Part shown: one piece after another, positions 1 to 7,081 of the stretch
Numbering within the stretch: position 1 is the first letter of the stretch
Layout of the letters: every line of letters begins with the position of its first letter
DNA from: an uncultured Eubacterium sp.
GTDB lineage: Bacteria > Bacillota_A > Clostridia > Lachnospirales > Lachnospiraceae
Length of the DNA: 63,413 nt
Reading direction: 5' to 3'
NCBI GenBank assembly: GCA_910589045.1
Contig: CAJUSH010000012.1
Coordinates: 1-63,413 of the forward strand
Notes under the pieces: model-generated
Told to the model about the DNA's origin: nothing
The model's database searches: none
What the model saw: only the letters and a program-made list of their open reading frames with translations
Program-made: the position numbers and the translations under genes

Positions 1-104
1 GGGCGATATTCAGAGTTTTGCTTCGCAAAAATCGCCCCTCACACCTGAATCATGTGCTTACGGACTGCGCAGTAAATGCGCATTCCTGCCCCGCGAAAAG
101 TAAC
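1..104 (-). repeat. Partial MITE-like element, cut by the window edge
   Basis: These 104 bases match, in reverse orientation, the element at 41886-42031 with about seven mismatches counted by eye. The copy ends at GTAAC (100-104), the same terminus as the complete copy. Its other end lies outside the window. It contains two small internal dyads, one around TTTTGC/GCAAAA (17-30) and one around TGCGC/GCGCA (67-82). No protein is encoded. Confidence 0.8.
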
Positions 105-110
105 TACTTT

Positions 111-134
111 GCTGCTTTTCACGGCTAAAGCAGC
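111..134 (-). terminator. Hairpin downstream of the NlpC/P60 gene
   Basis: GCTGCTTT (111-118) and AAAGCAGC (127-134) form a perfect 8-bp stem just past the stop codon of the minus-strand gene at 143. There is no long U-run after it, so it may be only a transcript-end stabiliser. Confidence 0.35.
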
Positions 135-142
135 CCTTCCGC

Positions 143-1426
143 TTACGAGGTCCGCCCGTCAAAAAGGTCCTTCAGAATCTCCTCCGCACCCATGCTCCGA
201 TAACCGTCGGGGTCCGATAAAACCACGTTTTTCCCCGTGGTTTTCCAGCGCATCTGCCCGTAATGAGACAGATAGGTGCTTCCCCGGTCCATCCTGGGGA
301 ACCTCTGGTACCATGACTTATAATATTTCTTCATATATTTTGCCGCGAGTTTGACTGCCTGACTGTTTTTGCTTCCCCTCGGCGTGACGGTTCCGTTGAG
401 CTGAACACCGGAGGGCGAGGCGTGCAGCAGTACGACGCTCCCGTCGCTGCACTGCCCCACCGCAATCCACACATGACCGCAGCAGCCGCAGGTGGAACTC
501 ATGATATCCCCCGCCTTGTAGTCCGTGATCTGTCCAGCCTGCCTGTAGCTGCCGAAGCCAAGCTGTGAAAACCATTTTGCCTGCCCCGAAGCGGAGCAAA
601 CATAGCCCTTCCCGTTATTTTTTGTGTTCAGCACATTGTAGACGGTCCAGCCAACATAGCCTGAGCAATCCAGCCCCTTATGGATTTTGTAGCGGTAGTC
701 CCTGTAATCATACGAGGATGTTTTCCCGGCGGCAAAGCTGCGCCACGCCGGGCTGAGCCCGACTCTTCTGGCATCCTTCCCGGCCCCCGTATCCGCCTTA
801 TTCCAGCCGCCGCCCCACACATACATGGTGGAGCCAACCGGTGCAAGCGCCGTCGTCAGCAGATTTTTAATCGTCGAGATTCCCTGGGCTGCCACGGTTG
901 CAGCCGCAAAAGCACTGTCCTGACTGTAAATTTTTTCCCCGTTTTCAGCCTTTTGATACGCCCGGACACAGTAAACATACGTAAACCCTGCCTCCCTGTC
1001 CCCGAGCACGGCCCGGGTGCTTTCCGTCCGCTTCACTGTGTAAAGCGCTCCCGGCCTTCCCACCGTCTCCTCTGCCTCGCAAATCTCATATCCGTCCGCA
1101 CCGGACACCGGTTCCCAGGAAACAGCAACCCTGCCGCCCACCGCCGTCGCCATCACACCGAGGGGTTTTGTCCCCTCGAACTCTGTTTTTGCCTGACATA
1201 TAAAAGGAAATAAATGTATCATAATCCACACTATTACAAGCATGCCGCAAATATGCACACAATCCCCTTTTCCCCGTATGTCCATGCGCTTCATCTCTGC
1301 CTTTCCCTGTTCGCTCATGCGCTTCATCTCTGCTTTTTCCCATATGCTCATGCGCTCCATCTCTGCCTTTCCCTGTTCGCTCATGCGCTTCATCTCTGCT
1401 TTTTCCCGTATGCTCATGCGCTTCAT
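143..1426 (-). CDS. Membrane-anchored Fn3-NlpC/P60 cell-wall hydrolase with repeat N-terminus
   Basis: A probable peptidoglycan endopeptidase of 427 residues. Residues 1-55 are a highly charged run of 11-residue repeats (MSEQGKAEMKR type). Residues about 57-79 are one hydrophobic segment that can act as signal anchor. A fibronectin type III-like domain follows (about 88-175, with the VSWEPVSGADGYE motif). The C-terminal part is NlpC/P60-like: LDCSGY gives the catalytic Cys, GHVWIAVG the His, and HASPSGV follows. The start at 1426 is chosen because an AGGAGGGAAAG ribosome site lies immediately upstream, so the repeats should be translated. A start at the Met before DIRGKG would give a conventional signal peptide, but that Met has no clear ribosome site. 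The neighbouring gene also encodes a wall enzyme (L,D-transpeptidase). Confidence 0.8.
   Translation of the reverse strand: MKRMSIREKAEMKRMSEQGKAEMERMSIWEKAEMKRMSEQGKAEMKRMDIRGKGDCVHICGMLVIVWIMIHLFPFICQAKTEFEGTKPLGVMATAVGGRVAVSWEPVSGADGYEICEAEETVGRPGALYTVKRTESTRAVLGDREAGFTYVYCVRAYQKAENGEKIYSQDSAFAAATVAAQGISTIKNLLTTALAPVGSTMYVWGGGWNKADTGAGKDARRVGLSPAWRSFAAGKTSSYDYRDYRYKIHKGLDCSGYVGWTVYNVLNTKNNGKGYVCSASGQAKWFSQLGFGSYRQAGQITDYKAGDIMSSTCGCCGHVWIAVGQCSDGSVVLLHASPSGVQLNGTVTPRGSKNSQAVKLAAKYMKKYYKSWYQRFPRMDRGSTYLSHYGQMRWKTTGKNVVLSDPDGYRSMGAEEILKDLFDGRTS
1286..1417 (-). repeat. 33-bp in-frame tandem repeat, four units
   Basis: Four direct 33-bp units encode MSIREKAEMKR, MSEQGKAEMER, MSIWEKAEMKR and MSEQGKAEMKR (residues 4-47 of the NlpC/P60 protein). 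A degenerate fifth unit (MDIRGKGD) follows. Units 1/3 and 2/4 are most alike, so there is a 66-bp higher-order period. Length changes in multiples of 33 keep the reading frame. Confidence 0.9.
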
Positions 1427-1554
1427 CTTTCCCTCCTGTCAGACCGGCTTCTGCTGTCCGCAAATATGCTTTTGCCGGACGATGTTCGCTATGATAAGCA
1501 TCGCCGCCGGTGCCTGTTTCGTTTCTGCTGATCTAAACCTCCACCGACACCCGC

Positions 1555-2364
1555 TCACTGCCTGTAGATACAGATTTTTGTATGAGTGGTCGTATTCCTT
1601 AAGATCTTTTTCATGTCCTTTTCGGAAACTGCAATGCAGCCTTCCGTATACGTATGATTCCCGAAGCAATGCAAAAAAATAGCCGAGCCTTTTAGATAAA
1701 TACATTTCTTATTATAATCCAGCGCAAGCGCGTAATTGTACTGCGGGTCATAATCGATGAGATGCTCGCCGCTCATCCGCTTGCGGTTCAATGTCCTGAC
1801 ATCCACAAATTGATTGTAAGTATCCCGCTCATCCGACCAATAATGATATTTGTTCAGCTTCGTGTAAGAAATCCCGGCGGTTCCCGGGGATTGCTTCCGT
1901 CCGAACGCCATCGTGATGTTATAAATCCCGGTCGGCGTTTTGCGGTCACCCTCCTTTTTCTTATCTAGCCCGTTTGCACCCACATAGGCATCGCAGGAAA
2001 CAATTTTTATCCAATCCGTAACGGCATCTGTCCCGTCTGCCGGCATCCCGGATACCTCCTCCCCCGCTTCATCCGAAAGCGGCCGGTTCATCAGCTCTGC
2101 CTTTTCCCACATTTCAACCGCCGCGCGCGTCCCGCCCCTGTATTTCACAAAAATCAGCCGGTCCGTTTTTGTATTAAGATAGTCCTCCCGGATTCCGCCC
2201 CATCTTGTGCGGGCATAATCGTCTTTCCCGTAATCCTTCGCCTGTGCCGGCAGCGGCATGCACAAAAGCAGACAGCAGCCAAGCAGCGCTGTTAAAATTA
2301 CACCCACATGCTTCATGTATCTGTCCGGCATTGCGTCTGCAATCCCTGTGCGGTGTTTTTTCAT
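1555..2364 (-). CDS. Secreted L,D-transpeptidase (YkuD-type)
   Basis: A 269-residue exported protein with a hydrophobic signal segment (about residues 20-41, ending PAQA). Its C-terminal half is a YkuD-type catalytic domain. The active-site region reads IFLHCFGNHTYTEGCIAVS: His and Gly-Cys are placed as in the family, with the catalytic Cys in EGC. DRKTPTG and FGRKQSPG match the substrate-groove segments. Such enzymes make 3-3 cross-links in peptidoglycan or attach molecules to it. It has its own promoter at 2399-2427 and lies 128 bp upstream of the NlpC/P60 gene on the same strand. No wall-binding (LysM or SH3) domain is visible, so anchoring is unexplained. Confidence 0.82.
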   Translation of the reverse strand: MKKHRTGIADAMPDRYMKHVGVILTALLGCCLLLCMPLPAQAKDYGKDDYARTRWGGIREDYLNTKTDRLIFVKYRGGTRAAVEMWEKAELMNRPLSDEAGEEVSGMPADGTDAVTDWIKIVSCDAYVGANGLDKKKEGDRKTPTGIYNITMAFGRKQSPGTAGISYTKLNKYHYWSDERDTYNQFVDVRTLNRKRMSGEHLIDYDPQYNYALALDYNKKCIYLKGSAIFLHCFGNHTYTEGCIAVSEKDMKKILRNTTTHTKICIYRQ

Positions 2365-2398
2365 AGTGATGATTCCCCCTGTTTGTGATATGATCTAC

Positions 2399-2427
2399 AG
2401 TATAGTATCATTTTGAAAGAGCTGCAA
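2399..2427 (-). promoter_or_regulatory. Promoter of the L,D-transpeptidase gene
   Basis: On the minus strand TTGCAG (2427-2422) and TATACT (2404-2399) are separated by 17 bp, a good sigma-A-type match, about 35 bp ahead of the start codon at 2364. Confidence 0.6.
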
Positions 2428-2486
2428 TTACTTTTCGGCAAGCCGGATCTATTTTTTGAATGTACGGATGTAACAGGCGATGTTAT

Positions 2487-2560
2487 GTTACTGTTCACTC
2501 CGTGACCGGTAACCGGCAGCTGGACATAAAACTCCGCTTCGCCGGTGCATGAAAAGTAAC
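2487..2560 (-). repeat. Short MITE-like element upstream of pucR-type gene
   Basis: A 74-bp segment runs from GTTACTGTTCAC to CATGAAAAGTAAC, the same terminal inverted repeats as the elements at 41886-42031 and 1-104. The interior is different and shorter. No exact 8-bp flanking duplication is visible (GATGTTAT versus GACATGAT). It ends 30 bp before the regulator start codon. Confidence 0.6.
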
Positions 2561-2590
2561 GACATGATTCACAATTACGGAGGAAAAGCT

Positions 2591-4192
2591 ATGAGTGTTA
2601 CGGTTTCCGACCTGTTAAAGCTGCCGTCCCTGCGGCAGGCAAAGGTCATTGCAGGACATGGGGGCCTGTCCAAAATTGTCTCCTCTGTCTCCGTGCTCGA
2701 ATCCACCGACCCCGGCGTGCTGGTGGACGAGGTGTTCCCACAGGGCGAATACTTCGGCAGTGAGATCGTCATCACCGGATTTTTGAATATGGCGGACGAT
2801 GTGGAACGCCAGTTTATCAACCTCAAACGGCTGGCAGAGGGCGGCGAGGTGGGGTTAATCCTCTACTACGTGGGCGTTTATTTGAAAAAGGTGGACAAAC
2901 GTCTCATCGATTTTGCAAACAAGATGGATTTTGTTCTGATCGTCATGCCGGAGGGCAATGTGACGCTGCGTTACGGGGAGGTCATCTCCGATGTGACCGA
3001 TCTGATTCACCGGGACCGGGCGGAGGATACATCGCTGGTGTCGGAAATTTTGGCCCGGGTCTCCGATCTTCCCCCGCACCAGCGGACCGTCAGCACCATC
3101 TTAAAAATGCTCAGCGACCGCATTTTTGCTTCCCTCATCCTCTGCGACGCCTCCTTTCAGGTTCAGCACCTGAGCGCGTGGCCCCGCAACGAGGAGACTT
3201 CCATTAAAAAGGGACTGGAACGGCTCGATGCCTTTCCGGCGGATCAGCAGTCCGCGGCATGCAGTATCTTGCCGGAAAGCCGCCTCTACCGCTTTTCTAT
3301 CCCGGCAGACCATGGGACAAGAATGGAGCTGCTTATCTTAAAAGAAGGTATCCAGCCGGAGAATGCGATTCTTGTGCAGCTCACCGACGTTGTGCGTCTC
3401 GGAATCAATATATGGGGACAGGGGCGGGGCGAGGTCGCTATCCACGAGCTGATCCGCGCCATCCTGCAGGATGATCCGATTAAAATGCGTCAGCTCTCCA
3501 GCATTTTCCGCATCGATGTGGCGAATATCAACGAGATGTGGATGCTTCGCTGCGACGAAGCCCAGATGGAACGCTTCCGCCGCGAGGGGCTCCCCCTGCT
3601 CCAGGAGCATTTGGGGCATTACTGCCACACGGTGGTTGCCGATCTCTACGAAGGGCTTGCGGTGGCCTTTATGGATTGGATTGAGCGTTTCCCGGAGCGG
3701 GATGCGATAGCCGGGGAGCTGGCGGGACGCCTGACAGCGGCGGGCTTTTCGCCTTCCTTAACCTGCTGCTATCCCCTGAAGCATACCTCCGATGTGCGCC
3801 GCGCGTACCTGCTCCATCAGGAAAATATATCCATCGCCCGGCAAATCTGGCCCCGCCCCGCCTGCTATACGCTGCAGGAGCTGGTATTTGCCGCCGAATG
3901 TCAGACGATTCTGGAGGAAAGTGAGGCTGCGCTCTCCACTGCCCTTTCTCCCATAGAGCCGCTGATGCATGTGCGCGAGGACAATCTTCTGGTACACACC
4001 CTGGAGGTCTATCTGCTGGATGCGAAAAGCAGCGTCACCACCTGCGCCGAGCTGCTCTTCCTCCACAAAAATACCGTAAAATACCGGATAAACCGCATCC
4101 GTGAGCTGCTGGGGCACCCGGTTGACAAGGTGCCGGAGCTGTTTGCCCTGTACCGCTCCGCAGCCCTGCACCGCCTGACCACGTCCAGATAA
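2591..4192 (+). CDS. PucR-family transcriptional regulator
   Basis: A 533-residue regulator. The N-terminal PucR domain (about 1-125, starting VTVSDLLKLPSLRQAKVIAG) is followed by a central GGDEF-like fold. The C-terminal helix-turn-helix has LLFLHKNTVKYRINRIRELLG, the CdaR/PucR signature. The family regulates purine, hydantoin or allantoin use. The start at 2591 is preferred over an upstream ATG (2549) because GGAGGAAAAGCT precedes it and the PucR domain begins directly. It is followed on the same strand by a NCS1 permease, a DUF917 protein and a HyuA-like protein, so it probably senses the substrate of that set. A strong terminator at 4217 separates it from the permease, which has its own promoter. 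Confidence 0.85.
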   Translation: MSVTVSDLLKLPSLRQAKVIAGHGGLSKIVSSVSVLESTDPGVLVDEVFPQGEYFGSEIVITGFLNMADDVERQFINLKRLAEGGEVGLILYYVGVYLKKVDKRLIDFANKMDFVLIVMPEGNVTLRYGEVISDVTDLIHRDRAEDTSLVSEILARVSDLPPHQRTVSTILKMLSDRIFASLILCDASFQVQHLSAWPRNEETSIKKGLERLDAFPADQQSAACSILPESRLYRFSIPADHGTRMELLILKEGIQPENAILVQLTDVVRLGINIWGQGRGEVAIHELIRAILQDDPIKMRQLSSIFRIDVANINEMWMLRCDEAQMERFRREGLPLLQEHLGHYCHTVVADLYEGLAVAFMDWIERFPERDAIAGELAGRLTAAGFSPSLTCCYPLKHTSDVRRAYLLHQENISIARQIWPRPACYTLQELVFAAECQTILEESEAALSTALSPIEPLMHVREDNLLVHTLEVYLLDAKSSVTTCAELLFLHKNTVKYRINRIRELLGHPVDKVPELFALYRSAALHRLTTSR

Positions 4193-4216
4193 CAGCACAA
4201 TCTGTCAAATTTTCAA

Positions 4217-4259
4217 CGGCTGTATTTGTCCTTTTGGACAAATACGGGCCGATTTTTTT
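4217..4259 (+). terminator. Rho-independent terminator after the PucR-type regulator
   Basis: GTATTTGTCC (4222-4231), loop TTTT and GGACAAATAC (4236-4245) form a perfect 10-bp stem extended by CGGC/GGCCG and followed by seven Ts. It ends the regulator transcript or attenuates read-through into the permease. Confidence 0.85.
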
Positions 4260-4272
4260 GTTTCTTTTACAC

Positions 4273-4302
4273 TTTACAGTAATCACGCGGCTGACGTATA
4301 AT
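4273..4302 (+). promoter_or_regulatory. Promoter of the permease-DUF917-HyuA operon
   Basis: TTTACA (4273-4278) and TATAAT (4297-4302) are 18 bp apart, just after the regulator terminator. The leader to the permease start is close to 190 nt and holds the 36-bp palindrome at 4358. It is a likely target of the PucR-type regulator. The 303-bp gap 4193-4495 otherwise shows only the terminator and this palindrome. Confidence 0.6.
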
Positions 4303-4357
4303 TCCACTGTAAATTTTACAGGATTTTGGCCAAATCTTTAAAAATAATGGATTCATC

Positions 4358-4393
4358 GTTACTATGAGCGGCTCCCAGGCCGTAAATAGTAAC
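4358..4393. repeat. Solo 36-bp GTTACTAT/ATAGTAAC palindrome
   Basis: This near-palindrome differs by about four bases from the last 36 bp (41996-42031) of the full MITE-like element. It lies in the 5' leader of the permease operon, where it would form a hairpin in the RNA. It may be a minimal mobile unit or the remnant of a larger copy. Confidence 0.7.
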
Positions 4394-4495
4394 CATTCAC
4401 CTATTTTTTCACGCTGTCTGAAAGCATTTTCCGGCAGCCTGCCCGTAAGCAGACGCGAGCGGGCGTTTGCAAAAATAACAACAGGAGGAATTTTT

Positions 4496-5803
4496 ATGAA
4501 TGAAAAAACTACCAGCTTTGAGGTAAAAGCCGAACAGCGCCAGAGCTGGCTGTCTATCGCCATGGTGTGGGCCGGCGGCATGATCTGTGTTCCATGCCTG
4601 ATGGTAGGCGGCGTGTTATCCGGCGGCGGGCTGTCCATCCCGCAGATGGTTGCTTCTATTTTTATCGGATACGGACTGATCTGCGCCTACATGATCTTTA
4701 TTGGAATGCAGGCATGTGACACGGGGCTTCCGGTGTCCGTCATGGCGGAGGGCGCCCTCGGCAGGCAGGGTGCACGCTACATCATCAGTCTGCTCCTTAC
4801 CATCGCCTGCGTCGGATGGTTCGGCATCCAGTCGGCGACCTGCGGAACCGCTTTTGCTTCCATGCTTGCGTCCATGCTGGGTATGGAAGCACCCGGCACC
4901 ATGACAATTGTATGCTCCATCGTCTGGGGCTTCATTATGTTATTTACGGCATGTGCCGGCTTCAAGGGCTTAAAGTGGCTCAACTACATTGCAGTGCCGC
5001 TTTTACTGATCGTATGTCTCTATGGCATTATCGCGGGAATCATCTCAAATAACGGCGGAGCCGCCATCACAGCTTACGCGCCGGAGCAGTCGGCAGGGCT
5101 CGTCTTTGGCATTTCGATGACGGTGGCTTCCTTTGCGCTGGGCGGTGTCATCTCCGCCGATTACTGCCGTTTTGCAAAAAGACGCATCGACGTAGTAAAA
5201 TCTTCCATCGTGGGCGTCATTCCCGCAGGACTGTTTATGCTGCTCACGGGGGCTATCATGAGTATTGTCACCGGTGAGTATGATATTTCCGCAATCCTCG
5301 CCAGTCTCGGTGTTCCCGTAATCGGGCTGATTGCGCTGGTGCTGGCCACATGGACCACCAACGTCACAAACGCTTACTCCGGGGGCTTAGCACTCTCAAA
5401 CCTGCTTGGCTTTGACGAGAGCAGATTCAAAGTAACCACCGCAATTGCAGGCGTCATCGGGACGCTCCTTGCAGCTTTCGGCCTGCTGAACGCTTTCCAG
5501 GGTTTTTTATCCCTGATGTCCGCCCTCATTCCGCCGCTGGCGGGAGTCGTGATTGCAGATTACTGGCTGGTGTGCAAAGGAAATAAAGACAATTTTGATC
5601 CCAAACCCGGGTTCTCCATTCCCGGCGTGATCGCGTTTATCGCGGGAGCGCTTGCGGCATGTATTACCGGAGGCACCTTCGCATCCTTCCCCGGACTGGT
5701 GGAGGCGCTGCCCTTCTTAAATGTGCCCTTCTTTGTAGGGCCGGTGAACGGCATTGTGCTCTCCCTGATTCTGTATGTGATCTTTAAAAAGATTCTAAAA
5801 TAA
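4496..5803 (+). CDS. NCS1/CodB-like nucleobase permease
   Basis: A 435-residue, strongly hydrophobic protein with about 12 membrane segments. It resembles cytosine permease CodB and other NCS1 transporters of cytosine, purines, allantoin or hydantoins. It begins with a short cytoplasmic tail (EVKAEQRQSW) and the characteristic first helix WAGGMICVPCLMVGG, and TGLPVSVMAEGALG matches the conserved early loop. The start at 4496 follows an ACAGGAGGAATTTTT ribosome site. A longer reading frame upstream has no such site. The downstream DUF917 and HyuA-like genes suggest a cyclic amide or ureide substrate. The exact substrate cannot be read from sequence. Confidence 0.82.
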   Translation: MNEKTTSFEVKAEQRQSWLSIAMVWAGGMICVPCLMVGGVLSGGGLSIPQMVASIFIGYGLICAYMIFIGMQACDTGLPVSVMAEGALGRQGARYIISLLLTIACVGWFGIQSATCGTAFASMLASMLGMEAPGTMTIVCSIVWGFIMLFTACAGFKGLKWLNYIAVPLLLIVCLYGIIAGIISNNGGAAITAYAPEQSAGLVFGISMTVASFALGGVISADYCRFAKRRIDVVKSSIVGVIPAGLFMLLTGAIMSIVTGEYDISAILASLGVPVIGLIALVLATWTTNVTNAYSGGLALSNLLGFDESRFKVTTAIAGVIGTLLAAFGLLNAFQGFLSLMSALIPPLAGVVIADYWLVCKGNKDNFDPKPGFSIPGVIAFIAGALAACITGGTFASFPGLVEALPFLNVPFFVGPVNGIVLSLILYVIFKKILK

Positions 5804-5914
5804 AAAAAGCCATTCATCGTAATGATCGCAGCAAAGCATTTATCTGCATAATTGCGGCTATCCGGCCCGCTGCCTGCGGGTCACAAATATCAAATTCTAA
5901 CAGGAGGTTTTATT

Positions 5915-7081
5915 GTGCGAAAACTTGGAATTTCTGAAATCGAAGACATCGCCCTCGGCGCCGCGCTCCTTGGAGCCGGCGGCGGCGGCGACCCTTACGT
6001 AGGTAAGCTCGTGGCCATCGGCGCGGTGCAGGAATGCGGCGAGGTCACTCTGTTGGAGCCGGATGAGGTGCCGGACGACGCGCTGGTCGTTCCCATCGCC
6101 ATGATGGGCGCACCCACCGTCCTCTCGGAGAAGGCCATCGGCGGAAAGGAATACCAGACCCTTTACGACACGGTCTCCACTTTTTACGGAAAACCGATCT
6201 ATGCGTTTATGCCCATCGAGGCAGGCGGTGTCAATTCCATGCTCCCCATCGCCGCGGCGGCGCGCCTTGGCCTGCCGCTTGTGGACTGCGACGGCATGGG
6301 GCGGGCGTTCCCGGAGCTTCAGATGGTGACCTTTACCATCGGAGGCGGCATGGCGACTCCCATGGCGCTCGTGGATGAGAAGGGTAATTCCTGCATCTTC
6401 CGCACCATCACAAACAAGTGGACCGAGGAGCTGGCCAGGGCCGTCACCATGGCCTGCGGCGGTTCCGTGTCCGTTTCCCTCTTTTCCATGGAGGGCGCTT
6501 TCATGAAAAAGTACGGCGTTAAGGGCATCGTCACCAGAAGCCAGACCTTAGGCTCCGCCATCCGCCGGGTAAAGGAAGCCGCAGGGTGCACACCGGAGGA
6601 GGAATTTTTACGCATCACCGGGGGCATCCGGCTCTTCAAGGGCAAAATCAGCGATGTCCTGCGGGAGGTACGCGCCGGCTTTAACTTCGGCAGGGTTGTG
6701 CTCGACGGAATCGGCGATTACCGGGGAGCATCCGCCTACGTGGAATTTCAGAACGAAAATCTCTCCGCCGTAGTGGAGGGCGAAATCCTTGCCACCACCC
6801 CGGATCTCATCTGCCTTGTAGACACGGAGACGTTTCAGCCCGTTCCCACCGACGCCCTGAAATACGGAAAGCGCGTGATGGTAGTAGGTCTTTCCTGCTT
6901 CCCTCTCTGGCGCACGAAGGAAGGGCTTGCGCTTGTGGGACCCCGGTATTTCGGCATTGACACGGATTATATTCCCCTTGAAGAGCGCGCGGTGGGAAAG
7001 GCGGCAAAGAAAGCGCCCTCCGGCGGGATGTCCGTAAATGAACCGAAGCGCGCTGCATCCGGGAAAGGAGGAAATGAATAA
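5915..7081 (+). CDS. DUF917 family protein
   Basis: A 388-residue protein of the DUF917 family, usually encoded beside hydantoinase/oxoprolinase-like proteins. It starts with GTG at 5915 after CAGGAGG (5901-5907). Features include LGAGGGGDPYVG near residue 20, GAPTVLSEKAIGG and the IEAGGVNSMLPIAAAARLGLP segment. No signal peptide or membrane segment is visible. The stop codon overlaps the next start (TAATG at 7079-7083), so translation is probably coupled to the HyuA-like protein. By association the two may form a complex acting on an imported cyclic amide or related compound. The biochemical role of DUF917 is not known to me. Confidence 0.8.
   Translation: MRKLGISEIEDIALGAALLGAGGGGDPYVGKLVAIGAVQECGEVTLLEPDEVPDDALVVPIAMMGAPTVLSEKAIGGKEYQTLYDTVSTFYGKPIYAFMPIEAGGVNSMLPIAAAARLGLPLVDCDGMGRAFPELQMVTFTIGGGMATPMALVDEKGNSCIFRTITNKWTEELARAVTMACGGSVSVSLFSMEGAFMKKYGVKGIVTRSQTLGSAIRRVKEAAGCTPEEEFLRITGGIRLFKGKISDVLREVRAGFNFGRVVLDGIGDYRGASAYVEFQNENLSAVVEGEILATTPDLICLVDTETFQPVPTDALKYGKRVMVVGLSCFPLWRTKEGLALVGPRYFGIDTDYIPLEERAVGKAAKKAPSGGMSVNEPKRAASGKGGNE

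Noticed and set aside
1262..1426. CRISPR-like regular repeats
   Set aside because: The 33-bp units are directly adjacent with no unique spacers, keep a reading frame and follow a strong ribosome site, so they are coding tandem repeats.
4222..4245. Perfect inverted repeat as an operator for the PucR-type regulator
   Set aside because: The following seven Ts and position after the stop codon make a terminator the better explanation.
4364..4495. N-terminal extension of the permease from an upstream ATG
   Set aside because: It starts inside the 36-bp palindrome, lacks a ribosome site and is not hydrophobic or family-like. ATG 4496 has an excellent site.
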